DNA of 26,827 nt from an uncultured Methanobrevibacter sp. (GCA_904501935.1 CAJGDA010000004.1:1-26827); one strand, 5' to 3'; counted from the stretch's first letter, positions 1-8,134 are shown. Translations and numbers: made by a program. The notes: a model not told the origin generated them from the letters alone.

Positions 1-460
1 GCTCACATTAGCAGGAGAAATAATAAAAATCAACATTGGAGGCAAGGAATACAATCTCAAAACTGATGACCAGGGCATTGCAAGCCTACCAATTAACTTA
101 AACGTTGGAAAATATGCAATCTCTGCCAAAATCGAAGGAAATGACTCCGACAAAGAAATCAAAATAGACAACATCATCAATGTTGAAAAACCAAAAATGT
201 CAATCACCGCTGAAGACATCAACATGACATACAAAGACGGAACAAACTACAACGTCCAACTAATCAATGAAGAAGGCAATCCTCTCATATTAGCAGGAGA
301 AATAATAAAAATCAAAGTTGAAGGCAAAGAATACAATCTAAAGACCAATACCAAAGGAATTGCAAGTTTACCTATTTTTTTCACTCCAGGAACCTATGAA
401 ATAGCAGCCGAATACAATGATAAGTTAATAAAAAGCAAACTAGTTGTAAAGAAAAAATAA
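1..460 (+). CDS. C-terminal end of an Ig-like repeat surface (adhesin-like) protein, partial
   Basis: The reading frame is open from the left edge (first full codon at base 2) to a TAA at 458-460, so this is the last ~152 residues of a larger protein. Two copies of a ~94-residue unit are visible, each running through LAGEIIKI, KEYNLKT and GIASLPI, then a G(K/T)Y block. This pattern is typical of the bacterial-Ig-like repeats in Methanobrevibacter adhesin-like proteins. The role inferred from the family is an extracellular stalk or binding module outside the pseudomurein wall. The protein ends right after the last repeat in VVKKK: I see no C-terminal membrane helix, LPXTG-type motif or wall-binding repeat, so any anchor must lie upstream of the window. 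An internal ATG at 197 is inside the repeat and is not the real start. Downstream is a convergent gene 30 bp away. Confidence 0.85.
   Translation, partial: LTLAGEIIKINIGGKEYNLKTDDQGIASLPINLNVGKYAISAKIEGNDSDKEIKIDNIINVEKPKMSITAEDINMTYKDGTNYNVQLINEEGNPLILAGEIIKIKVEGKEYNLKTNTKGIASLPIFFTPGTYEIAAEYNDKLIKSKLVVKKK
2..457 (+). repeat. Tandem Ig-like repeat, 282-bp period (one full copy and one partial copy)
   Basis: The segment starting at base 2 recurs at base 284 in the same frame, a 282-bp (94-codon) period. The match is visible at DNA level (for example TTAGCAGGAGAAATAATAAA in both) with scattered substitutions, so the copies are related but already diverging. The second copy is truncated because the protein ends. 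Confidence 0.85.
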
Positions 461-490
461 ACTAGGTTAAATGTAAAAATATTAAAAAAT

Positions 491-1000
491 TCAATAATCC
501 TTAACGGAGCGAATTAAATCGTCCATATCATTAAAAAGATTATTGATATCCTCAGTATCATCTTTATTTGAACTTAAATAGATTACTAATTCATTAATCA
601 AATCTTCCATTTTATCAATGAATGTTTCCAAAGTTTTAATTTTGCTTTCAATCTCTTTTTCAACAAGTTCATTATTGTCAGTGTCTAGTTCAACCATCTT
701 TTTAGTAACATCCAACTGATTTGCAAACAGCTGATTAGACTTATTAATCGAAGAAGAAAACTTATTATAAGCCATTTGAGTGGGATCGAATAGTTTTTCA
801 ACAAGTTCAGTTGCCCTTCTTTGTTTAAGGTCATAATCCTTTTCTAAATTATCAATGATTTCATCATATTTAGATGGAACAACATCAACTGTCTTTTCCT
901 CATGAAAAACTTGTTTTCCGCATTGAGTGCAGAATTTTTGATTAGGTTCCAGTTTAGCCCCACAATAAATACAAAAATGATTTCTATCATCCATTACCAT
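491..1000 (-). CDS. Zinc-ribbon protein with a coiled-coil C-terminal region
   Basis: The 169-residue protein begins with a zinc ribbon: Cys10-x2-Cys13 and Cys24-x2-Cys27, the usual archaeal zinc_ribbon form with YCG and QCG knuckles. The rest (about residues 40-169) is charged, helical and rich in Glu, Asp, Lys, Asn and Leu, which suggests coiled coil. There is no membrane segment and no catalytic motif. Such zinc-ribbon/coiled-coil proteins are common in methanogens and their function is unknown. The start could be the ATG at 1000 or at 994, with no Shine-Dalgarno sequence before either; a TATA-like TTTAAATAAT lies at 1011-1020, which would fit a leaderless mRNA. It converges with the surface-protein gene on its left. 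The call is structural only. Confidence 0.75.
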   Translation of the reverse strand: MVMDDRNHFCIYCGAKLEPNQKFCTQCGKQVFHEEKTVDVVPSKYDEIIDNLEKDYDLKQRRATELVEKLFDPTQMAYNKFSSSINKSNQLFANQLDVTKKMVELDTDNNELVEKEIESKIKTLETFIDKMEDLINELVIYLSSNKDDTEDINNLFNDMDDLIRSVKDY

Positions 1001-1034
1001 ATACTTATTATTTAAATAATCAAACTAATAAAAC

Positions 1035-2102
1035 CTATGATTTTCGTAATTTCAAAACGACTATTTCAGAATCAGTCCCCCACCTCATTGGAGTATCCAT
1101 TGAACCTACACCAGTGGTAACATGTAAATAATTGCCTAATTTATTTTTAAATAACCCCTTATTATATCGAAATATTAATTTAGAAAAACAAATAGCTGGG
1201 TAAAACTGACCCCCATGAGTATGTCCTGACAATTGAATATCGAAACCTAATTCAGAAAATTCTTCCCAACAATAAGGAACATGATAATTAATAATGTTAA
1301 TCAAATTTGGATTTAACCATGTTTCATCAATTTTTGGAACATCCCTATCCTCAAAACTAAAAGTTAGGCCAAAAATGCTTAAATCCCCAAACTCTTTTCT
1401 TTCATTATCCAAAACAATTATTCCTGCATTTTTACATGCTTTAATAACATTATCAATTCCAGGATAGAAATCATGATTTCCAGGAGTGAATATTATTGGC
1501 ATATTAACTTCTTGAAATGCAAGAAAATCATTTTCCTCAACAACAGATGAACCATCAGCCAAATCTCCAGAAATGATGGCCAATTCACAAGTGTCTTCAA
1601 GTTCCTTTAATTTATTGGATATTAAACTAATTATTGGCTTATGGAATACTGATCCAAAATGGACATCCGACAAATGCGCAATATTAATATCCCTAGGAAG
1701 ATTATCCAATTTTAATGTTTTCTCATTGACAACCAATTTATGGGCTTTATAATAATTATAACTGCCCAAAAGCGGTACAATTAAAATCAAAACCCATATT
1801 GCTTCAGAAGGCAATGTTATAAACATTCCACCTATATAAATAATAAGGATAACAATTAAAAACATTACAGATGCCCACATCCAAATACCATTAACTGTTG
1901 TTAAAAATCTACCTAAAGGAGTTGATTTTTTTGTTTCGAAAAACATTGGTCCGCAATGTAATAGGCCAATTAAAATAGTCAAAACGATTAAATAAACATC
2001 ATTCAATCCGCCAAATAATAAAAATATATATTTTAACAGGAAAAACTCAAATAACATGTAGAATGGCGTTACAAACAATACCCTTCGTGTTCGACGACTC
2101 AT
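1035..2102 (-). CDS. Membrane-anchored metallophosphoesterase (YkuE/YaeI-like)
   Basis: The protein has 355 residues. The N-terminal third is membrane: hydrophobic segments at roughly 8-32, 36-52, 72-94 and 100-117. The calcineurin-like phosphoesterase domain follows with all its metal motifs: LSDVHFG (144-150), GDLADG (179-184), GNHD (208-211), a lone His in NYHVP (272-276) and GHTHGGQFYP (293-302). This combination matches the YkuE/YaeI subfamily, whose bacterial members are linked to lipid or envelope phosphoesters; the substrate here is unknown. The ATG at 2102 has a good ribosome site (AGAGGTC) 6-8 bases upstream. It is divergent from the AAA ATPase gene, sharing a 90-bp intergenic region. 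Confidence 0.9.
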   Translation of the reverse strand: MSRRTRRVLFVTPFYMLFEFFLLKYIFLLFGGLNDVYLIVLTILIGLLHCGPMFFETKKSTPLGRFLTTVNGIWMWASVMFLIVILIIYIGGMFITLPSEAIWVLILIVPLLGSYNYYKAHKLVVNEKTLKLDNLPRDINIAHLSDVHFGSVFHKPIISLISNKLKELEDTCELAIISGDLADGSSVVEENDFLAFQEVNMPIIFTPGNHDFYPGIDNVIKACKNAGIIVLDNERKEFGDLSIFGLTFSFEDRDVPKIDETWLNPNLINIINYHVPYCWEEFSELGFDIQLSGHTHGGQFYPAICFSKLIFRYNKGLFKNKLGNYLHVTTGVGSMDTPMRWGTDSEIVVLKLRKS

Positions 2103-2192
2103 GATAAGACCTCTTAGAATAATTATATTTCAACAAGTATTTAAATAATTAAAACTAATGTTAGTTTGTACAGAAATATCGGAGGTGAGTAA

Positions 2193-3317
2193 TTGAAAAG
2201 CGATAATAAAAAAGCAGAAATTAAAACAACTAATCAAAAACAACTCCTAAAAGAGACTGAAAGTAAAGAATATGCTGAATGTGTCATTTTAAAACCTGTT
2301 GGTTATCCATTTGAGTTTAATTTAATGGATGAAGAAATTGAAATTACCAACAAAGAACTATTCGAAGAATATGCTCGTGAACAATGGCTTGGGTTAGTTG
2401 TTCGTGAAAACTCACATTTGTTTGACCAGAAAATCATACCCGATTACGGCTTTGAGATAATAAAGGCAAAACCAAATAACTCAATAATTTCTGAAACAAC
2501 AAAAATCAAACTCATTACCGATGATTTGAAAAATAAAAAAGATGAATCCCAATTTAAATCAAATATACTCCTTTCAGATATTGTTGGGCAACAAAATGCT
2601 AAAAATAAAGTGAAAGTCATAACAAAATATTTGGAAGAACCGAAGAAATTCGGACCTTGGGCTCCAAAAAATATTTTATTTTACGGACTTCCCGGCACAG
2701 GTAAAACCATGCTTGTTAAAGCACTTGCCAATGAACTTGAAGTTCCATTGTATCTAATTAAAGCAACATCATTGATTGGTGACCATGTTGGAGATGGTGC
2801 ATCTAAAATTCATGATTTATTTAAAAAGGCTAGTGAAAATTCACCATCCATAATTTTCATTGATGAGATGGATGCTGTTGCACTACATAGATCTTTCCAA
2901 TCCTTAAGAGGAGATGTTTCTGAAATAGTTAATTCACTTTTAACTGAAATGGATGGAATCAGTGACAATGACTCAGTTATAACAATTGGAGCAACAAACA
3001 ATCCAACTTCACTTGATTTTGCAGTCAGAAGCAGGTTTGAAGAGGAAATAGAATTTAAATTACCAAATGATGAAGAAAGATTGACTATTCTAGAAAATAA
3101 TCTTAAAACTATGCCTTTAGATTATGAAATTGATTTAGGAAAAGTCGTTAAAATGACTAAAGGATTATCTGGAAGAGACTTAAAGGAAAAAATTCTGAAA
3201 ACTGCTCTTCATAATGCAATAGCTAATGACTGTGAAACAGTAACAATGGAAAATATAGATTATGCCATTAAAAATAGTGAAATAAAAAATATTGATGTTA
3301 AAGGAATGTTTGAATAA
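2193..3317 (+). CDS. AAA+ ATPase, proteasome-regulatory-subunit-like
   Basis: The 374-residue protein starts at a TTG (2193) behind a perfect GGAGGTGA at 2181-2188. Residues ~1-125 form a unique N-terminal region. The AAA domain has Walker A GLPGTGKT (165-172), Walker B IIFIDEMDA (220-228), a sensor-1 stretch GATNNP (266-271) and an arginine-finger region RSRFEEEIEF (279-288). The lid carries GLSGRDLKEKIL near 324-335. From memory it resembles the methanogen family listed as putative 26S proteasome regulatory subunit homologues (MJ1494/MTH1011), which is distinct from PAN: there is no N-terminal coiled coil. The protein ends in Met-Phe-Glu, close to the HbYX tail by which PAN-type ATPases dock on the 20S proteasome. 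Role inferred: ATP-driven unfoldase or remodeller. Confidence 0.85.
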   Translation: MKSDNKKAEIKTTNQKQLLKETESKEYAECVILKPVGYPFEFNLMDEEIEITNKELFEEYAREQWLGLVVRENSHLFDQKIIPDYGFEIIKAKPNNSIISETTKIKLITDDLKNKKDESQFKSNILLSDIVGQQNAKNKVKVITKYLEEPKKFGPWAPKNILFYGLPGTGKTMLVKALANELEVPLYLIKATSLIGDHVGDGASKIHDLFKKASENSPSIIFIDEMDAVALHRSFQSLRGDVSEIVNSLLTEMDGISDNDSVITIGATNNPTSLDFAVRSRFEEEIEFKLPNDEERLTILENNLKTMPLDYEIDLGKVVKMTKGLSGRDLKEKILKTALHNAIANDCETVTMENIDYAIKNSEIKNIDVKGMFE

Positions 3318-3330
3318 ATCAAACATTCAA

Positions 3331-4530
3331 TTAATCATTATTAAAAAGGTACTCGCAAGCTACAATTATTTCCTCATTTTCTTCTTTTGCAGCTTTTTTG
3401 ACTTTTTTAGAAATATCATAGAATATCTTATTGACAATGGAATTCGTTAAATTATCTAATATTTTTACACTACCATCTACATTAGCTAACTTAACACTTG
3501 CTTTTTGAGTTTCGCGTTGTCTTATATCTTCCATAGATGCTCTTAAATTACCGAGCAATTCATCAACTTCCATTATTTTAAAGGATTCTTTAAGTAAAAT
3601 GAACTCTTCATTGATGATATTTTCTGCTTCGCCAAATTCCTTTTTCCTAAGGAGAGTATTTTCATCAGCAATTTCCCTTAAATCATCAATGTTAAAATAT
3701 TTGACACCCAATTCAACAACATCATCAGAAATATCACGAGGATTTGCAATATCCACCATCATCAAGTTTTCATAATCCATATCAATTCCCAAAAGACGAT
3801 CCTTAGTAATAATGTGGTGAGGAGCGCTTGTTGCACTAATAACTAAATCTGCAGTAGCCAAATATTCCTCCAAATCATTGAATAAAATAGCTTCTCCACC
3901 TAAATCTTTTGCTAAATCAACAGCAACATAATAAGTCCTATTAGCAACAAAAATAGCATTCAAATCTTTTTCAGCAAGTGCTTTTGCAACCAATCTACCC
4001 ATTTTTCCAGCGCCAATAACTAAAACAGACTTATCATCAAGGTTACCAATATGTTTTTCAGCCAAATCAATCGCTGCAGAACCAATTGAAACAGAACCTT
4101 TATTAATATTAGTTTTGTTTCTTACAACCTGACCAACATGAATTGCTTTTGTAAAAACCGCATCTAAAACTTTACCGCAGTGGTGATTTTTAATAGCCTT
4201 ATTTTTAGCATCCTTAACCTGGCCAAGAATTTGGTCTTCACCAACAATCATAGATTCCAAACCTGAAGTCATACGCAATAAATGAATAACGGCGGAATGA
4301 CCATATTCGATTATAATGCTTTGATTTTCATGAGACAATAACTCATCATCTTCTGAAATATAATCATTATTAATGTAATACTCTTTTCTGTTACAGGTTG
4401 AAATTTCAATATATTCACCTATTGAATATTTCTCTTGCAATTTCCAAAATAAATCATCAATGTCTTTTGAAATAATTTCCATTGATTGAATATCCGCAAT
4501 TTTATGGTCAACTCTTAAATTAAGTATCAA
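3331..4530 (-). CDS. hemA: Glutamyl-tRNA reductase
   Basis: This enzyme reduces glutamyl-tRNA(Glu) with NADPH to glutamate-1-semialdehyde, the committed step to 5-aminolevulinate and hence to siroheme and coenzyme F430 in methanogens. The 399 residues show the catalytic-cysteine motif STCNR (Cys46), the SGLESMIVGEDQILGQV block (89-105) and the NADPH site GAGKMG (173-178), followed by a C-terminal dimerisation helix region. Length is normal. The start is a TTG at 4530 with AAGGGG at about 4538-4543; the TTGA overlaps the stop of the met8-like gene by 4 bp, so translation is probably coupled. It is the third gene of mmp9 > met8-like > hemA. Confidence 0.96.
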   Translation of the reverse strand: MILNLRVDHKIADIQSMEIISKDIDDLFWKLQEKYSIGEYIEISTCNRKEYYINNDYISEDDELLSHENQSIIIEYGHSAVIHLLRMTSGLESMIVGEDQILGQVKDAKNKAIKNHHCGKVLDAVFTKAIHVGQVVRNKTNINKGSVSIGSAAIDLAEKHIGNLDDKSVLVIGAGKMGRLVAKALAEKDLNAIFVANRTYYVAVDLAKDLGGEAILFNDLEEYLATADLVISATSAPHHIITKDRLLGIDMDYENLMMVDIANPRDISDDVVELGVKYFNIDDLREIADENTLLRKKEFGEAENIINEEFILLKESFKIMEVDELLGNLRASMEDIRQRETQKASVKLANVDGSVKILDNLTNSIVNKIFYDISKKVKKAAKEENEEIIVACEYLFNND

Positions 4531-5147
4531 TTTAATCCCCTTATTAAATTATCAATGTAACTTTTAGCCTTATCAATTTCCTTGTTTTTAATTAAATCAT
4601 TGATTTCCTCATCTTCAAAAATTCCATAGAGATATTTTCTTCTCACTTTTTGGTCTTCAATAACGTTTTTTAATTCTCTACGTGCGTAATCTTGAAGTTC
4701 GATTTCCAAAATATCTTCTTCAGTAATTATTGACTGAATTTTTTTTCGAAGCTGACGAGCCATTAATGGACTTTTGCCATTAGTAAAAATAGATATTTCA
4801 ATTTCCCCAATATTGAAGCTTGTAGGAATAATCACATCTCCCTCTTGCGGGTAATCTGCCCGATTAATTAATTTATTTTGGGCAATACCACAAACATGAT
4901 TACACAACTCTTCATCACCGCTAGCCACTATAACCAAATCAGCCCAATCAACTAATTCATCCACATTTTCAGTGGAACATAATACTGCTCCTTTATGTTT
5001 CAATTCTTCAGATAAACTGTTTCCCGCTAATTTTACATTAGCTCCATGGTCCAAAAATTTATTTGCTCGTCTAGTTGCAACTTCACCAGTGCCTAAAATA
5101 AAAACATTTAAATCAGGAGTTTTTAAATAAAGAGCCGTCCAATCCAT
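4527..5147 (-). CDS. Precorrin-2 dehydrogenase / siroheme synthase N-terminal-like (Met8-like) protein
   Basis: The 206-residue protein has a Rossmann dinucleotide-binding start (FILGTGEVATRR, residues 16-27) followed by the layout of the bacterial CysG-N / yeast Met8p family: NRADYPQEGDVIIPTSF and then a SPLMARQLRKKI block. Family members oxidise precorrin-2 to sirohydrochlorin with NAD+, and some also insert the metal. Sirohydrochlorin is the precursor of siroheme and of F430, so the tight linkage with hemA makes sense. There is no SAM-dependent uroporphyrinogen methyltransferase (CysG-C) domain, so it is the stand-alone form. It starts 1 bp after the stop of the mmp9 gene and overlaps hemA by 4 bp. 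Confidence 0.88.
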   Translation of the reverse strand: MDWTALYLKTPDLNVFILGTGEVATRRANKFLDHGANVKLAGNSLSEELKHKGAVLCSTENVDELVDWADLVIVASGDEELCNHVCGIAQNKLINRADYPQEGDVIIPTSFNIGEIEISIFTNGKSPLMARQLRKKIQSIITEEDILEIELQDYARRELKNVIEDQKVRRKYLYGIFEDEEINDLIKNKEIDKAKSYIDNLIRGLN

Positions 5148-5148
5148 T

Positions 5149-5631
5149 TTAATCAGAATTTTCTAGAGATCTTGCATGTAAAACTTTTACGGCAGCTCTT
5201 AAATCATTATTACATTCAGTTAAAACATTCATCGCTTCTAGTTTTGTTACATTGAATGTTTCAGCTAATGCTTCCGCTTTTTCATCAGGATTTGGTTTAT
5301 TAACACCAACTAATCTTTCTGATAATTCTTTTTTTAAGTCCAAATACTCATCATGACTCATTCCCATATTCCTTAAAGTCATGTCTCTTAATGGGCAAGG
5401 TTTAGACGGTTTACAACACCATACAAGTGATCCAAAACAAGTTCCTGCTCCTTCACCTAATCTAGTTTCTTTTCCAAATTGAATTTTAATGTTAATAAAC
5501 TCTTGAGGAGTTAAATTAACTTCATGTAATGCATTTAAAACAGGGCATGGTTTGACAGGAGGACAACAAAAAGCAAGCCCCCTTATGTCTCCGCCTCTAC
5601 AAATATGAGATGGTGCATCTTCCCAAGTCAT
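5149..5631 (-). CDS. Methanogenesis marker 9 domain protein with UBA-like C-terminus
   Basis: The start is set at the ATG at 5631 (MTWEDAPSH), preceded by GGAGGT at a good distance; a longer frame up to 5655 lacks such support. The 160 residues match, from memory, the methanogen-specific marker-9 domain (HICRGGDIRGLAFCC...). Two copies of a four-cysteine module are visible: Cys11, Cys22, Cys23, Cys29 and Cys65, Cys72, Cys73, Cys79, both with the pattern CC-x-P-x-KPCP. Residues ~116-155 look like a small UBA/NAC-type three-helix domain (ALAETFNVTKLEAMNVL...NNDLRAAVKVL). No enzymatic activity is known to me. Paired cysteines suggest metal or Fe-S sites. As first gene of the operon with met8-like and hemA, a link to tetrapyrrole/F430 metabolism is a reasonable inference. 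Confidence 0.85.
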   Translation of the reverse strand: MTWEDAPSHICRGGDIRGLAFCCPPVKPCPVLNALHEVNLTPQEFINIKIQFGKETRLGEGAGTCFGSLVWCCKPSKPCPLRDMTLRNMGMSHDEYLDLKKELSERLVGVNKPNPDEKAEALAETFNVTKLEAMNVLTECNNDLRAAVKVLHARSLENSD

Positions 5632-5671
5632 GATAAACCTCCAAATAATTTTCATTTCTAGTTACATAATA

Positions 5672-5693
5672 ATTATAAAATAATGATATAATT
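5672..5693 (-). promoter_or_regulatory. Candidate promoter of the mmp9-met8-hemA operon
   Basis: Read on the minus strand there are two TATA-like boxes, AAATTATATC (5684-5693) and TTTTATAAT (5672-5680), 40-60 bases before the ATG at 5631. Either would give a short leader holding the GGAGGT. Which is used cannot be told from sequence, and the region is AT-rich, so this is tentative. Confidence 0.35.
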
Positions 5694-5766
5694 TATTTGA
5701 ACAATGAATATATAATCTTTTTTATATAATGATATTTTTCGAAAAGAATCAAACTTGCAAAAAAAG

Positions 5767-5774
5767 TTTTTAAA
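5767..5774 (+). promoter_or_regulatory. Candidate TATA box for the YgjP-like gene (leaderless)
   Basis: TTTTTAAA at 5767-5774 lies about 30-38 bases before the ATG at 5805, which would put transcription start within a few bases of the start codon. No Shine-Dalgarno sequence precedes that ATG, which fits a leaderless transcript. A second AT-rich box at 5788-5798 is too close to be used. Confidence 0.35.
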
Positions 5775-5804
5775 GCATTAGGACGTACTTAAATATAGAT
5801 ACTT

Positions 5805-6494
5805 ATGAGTAAGGAAATAATTATAATCGAAGAGATTCCAATTACATTAGAACGAAAAAACATTAAAAATATGTATCTTCGAGTTTTACCTCCAAATGGA
5901 GAAGTTAAAGTGTCAGCACCATTATTTTTATCAGATAAAAATATTTCAGAATTTATAAAAGACCGTAAAGAATGGATTTTGAAAAAACAAGAACTAATTT
6001 TAACAAATAAAATCAAATCTCCACTAAAATACAAAACAGGCGAAAAACATCCTTTATGGGGTGAGGAGTATACTTTACAATTAATTAAAAATAACAAAAT
6101 TAAATATGGATTTATTGATAAAGAAAAAGGGATTTTGTATTTGCCTGTGCCAAATCGAAGCACCATTGAAAAAAGGGAAAAAATTCTAAACGAGTTTTAT
6201 AGGCGGGAACTTCAAAATGCTATCCCATCGGTTTTGAGCAAATGCTGCAAAATAGTTGGAAAATATCCGAAAGATGTTAAAGTAAGAAAAATGAAAAATT
6301 GGGGAAATTGTAAAAAAGATGGAAGAATTACTTTAAATTTAAATTTAGCAAAAAAGAACCCTATTTGTTTAGAATATGTGATGATACATGAATTATGTCA
6401 TCTTATTGAGTTTAATCATGGAAAAAAATTTAAAAAGTTAATGGACAAATACTGTCCAAATTGGAAAAAAATAAAAAAAATATTAAATGAATAA
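5805..6494 (+). CDS. YgjP-like (DUF45) zinc metallopeptidase
   Basis: The 229-residue protein carries the M48-type motif HELCH (His195, Glu196, His199), a third likely ligand in NHGKKF (His205), and the WGNC motif (166-169) that precedes the catalytic helix in this family. The N-terminal ~150 residues are mostly beta and charged, as in other YgjP/UTP-pyrophosphatase-associated family members. Predicted soluble, with no signal peptide or membrane helix. Physiological substrate unknown. It is divergent from the mmp9 operon and converges with atwA, 5 bp from it. An antisense open frame covers its N-terminal half but shows no gene-like features. Confidence 0.9.
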   Translation: MSKEIIIIEEIPITLERKNIKNMYLRVLPPNGEVKVSAPLFLSDKNISEFIKDRKEWILKKQELILTNKIKSPLKYKTGEKHPLWGEEYTLQLIKNNKIKYGFIDKEKGILYLPVPNRSTIEKREKILNEFYRRELQNAIPSVLSKCCKIVGKYPKDVKVRKMKNWGNCKKDGRITLNLNLAKKNPICLEYVMIHELCHLIEFNHGKKFKKLMDKYCPNWKKIKKILNE

Positions 6495-6499
6495 GAAGA

Positions 6500-8098
6500 T
6501 TATCTTTCTTTAAGCATGTCTTCTTTTTCATCTACGGTTAATTTATCAACAATTTCTTCAGGAGTACCGATGTCAAGGAGTTTCCCTCCCCTCATTAAAG
6601 CAGCCCTATCACAAACATCTAAAACAAAGTCCATGTCGTGAGAAACAATGATAAATGTTTGTTCTAATTCTGTACGAGCTTTTAATATGGAATCAGATAC
6701 AATAACACGAGTGACCGGATCCATAGTACCAGTTGGCTCATCTAAAAGAATTATATTTGGTTCTTTAATTAAAACTTGTGCTAAAGCAACCCTATGCTTT
6801 TCTCCTACACTTAATTGATCAGGATACTTATCAAGGATTGTTGTTGCAACGTCATCAGTAAATCCTACAGTAGTTAATGCATGAATAGCTTTAATTTTAC
6901 CAAATTCCGCAGGTAAATTCAAACTGATAGCATCAGTTAAGTTACCGAGAATTGTCCTGTGAGGATATAATGAATATTCTTGATGCAATAGACCTATATA
7001 AGGCATTATACGTCCACGGTTGAGAGGACCTACTTTAGTCATGTCAATCCATTCATCACCCAGTTTAATCTGAATATTACCGCTACTTGGTTCTGTTAAT
7101 CCTATTAACATTCTAGTAGTGGTTGTCTTACCAGAACCGCTTAAACCGACAATACCGAATATTTCTTCTTTATTAATAGTTAGGCTTACACCGTCTACAG
7201 CTTTAACTACCCCACGTTCAATAGAATAATAATGTTTTTTGACATCTTCGAGAACAACTTCCGGTTCGCCGAATTCAGGAACTTCAGGTTTTTTAGGAAC
7301 AGGGACAGTTGCCATGAATTCATCTACAACTTTATGTGGGTCTCCTTCTTCCTTAATCTTACCTTCTTCTAACCAGATTACATTGTCAGCAAGCTCAATC
7401 ATTACTTCAGGCCAGTGAGAAGTGATTAACATGGTGATTCCTTCATCTTTAACACCTTCTTTTAAGGTATTGTGAAGTTTTACTGCAGTTTGTGGGTCTA
7501 AAGTACCTGTTGGTTCATCTGCTAAAAACATCATTGGACTTTTAGCTAATTGTCTTGCAAGTACAACCCTTTGTTTTTCTCCACCACTCAAATCACGAGC
7601 AATATGAGTTACCCTGTGATTCATTTGAACCATTTCTAATAATTCTAAAGCTTCATAAATGCCTTCTTCATAACCTTTGTCTTCAGGCATTGCCCTCATA
7701 ATATTTTCAATTACAGTTTCTTCATCATATAATGCGAAGTTACGTTGTAACATGATGGAAATTCTTCTTTTAATACTTGCAAATAATTTTCTTTCAGCAT
7801 TGAAGAAATCAACTTCTTTAGCTTCTAAAGTTGCACCACAACTACATTTTTCACCGGCATGAGATGGAGAATCAACAGCTAAACAATCTGGACAAACAGC
7901 CACATTCATAATGATTTGACCAGCATCAGGCTTGTAATCCAATGTACCTCTTAGCATGTTAATTAAAACAGATTTTCCACTTCCACTACGCCCCAATATA
8001 CCTAAAGTCTCACCTTCATAAATCTTCAAATTAATATCTTTAAGAACATCAACACCATCAAAAGTTTTTGTAATATTCTTAAGTGTTATAAACTCCAT
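6500..8098 (-). CDS. atwA: Methyl-coenzyme M reductase system component A2 (AtwA), double ABC ATPase
   Basis: This soluble tandem ATPase is required for ATP-dependent reductive activation of methyl-coenzyme M reductase to Ni(I). It has two ABC cassettes in 532 residues. First: Walker A GRSGSGKS (36-43), signature LSGGEKQR (170-177), Walker B FLADEPTGTLD (191-201). Second: Walker A GLSGSGKT (318-325), a variant signature LSVGEKHR, Walker B ILLDEPTGTMD. A CPDC...CSCG zinc knuckle (Cys69, Cys72, Cys85, Cys87) interrupts the first cassette after Walker A, a hallmark of AtwA that separates it from ordinary transporter ATPases. There are no membrane partners nearby. The ATG at 8098 follows AAGGTGA. 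Confidence 0.95.
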   Translation of the reverse strand: MEFITLKNITKTFDGVDVLKDINLKIYEGETLGILGRSGSGKSVLINMLRGTLDYKPDAGQIIMNVAVCPDCLAVDSPSHAGEKCSCGATLEAKEVDFFNAERKLFASIKRRISIMLQRNFALYDEETVIENIMRAMPEDKGYEEGIYEALELLEMVQMNHRVTHIARDLSGGEKQRVVLARQLAKSPMMFLADEPTGTLDPQTAVKLHNTLKEGVKDEGITMLITSHWPEVMIELADNVIWLEEGKIKEEGDPHKVVDEFMATVPVPKKPEVPEFGEPEVVLEDVKKHYYSIERGVVKAVDGVSLTINKEEIFGIVGLSGSGKTTTTRMLIGLTEPSSGNIQIKLGDEWIDMTKVGPLNRGRIMPYIGLLHQEYSLYPHRTILGNLTDAISLNLPAEFGKIKAIHALTTVGFTDDVATTILDKYPDQLSVGEKHRVALAQVLIKEPNIILLDEPTGTMDPVTRVIVSDSILKARTELEQTFIIVSHDMDFVLDVCDRAALMRGGKLLDIGTPEEIVDKLTVDEKEDMLKER

Positions 8099-8134
8099 GA
8101 AATCACCTTATTATATATAATCTTTATTTTCAAC

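Noticed and set aside
5707..5731. Direct repeat TATATAAT twice, 14 bp apart, between mmp9 and the YgjP-like gene
   Set aside because: Too short and too AT-rich to separate from background TATA-like sequence.
5789..6166. 125-residue open frame antisense to the YgjP-like gene
   Set aside because: Wholly inside the opposite strand of a clear metallopeptidase gene, with no ribosome site and no recognisable domain.
6500..8098. Reading atwA as an ordinary ABC transporter ATPase pair
   Set aside because: There is no permease nearby, both cassettes are in one chain, and the zinc-knuckle insert is specific to AtwA.
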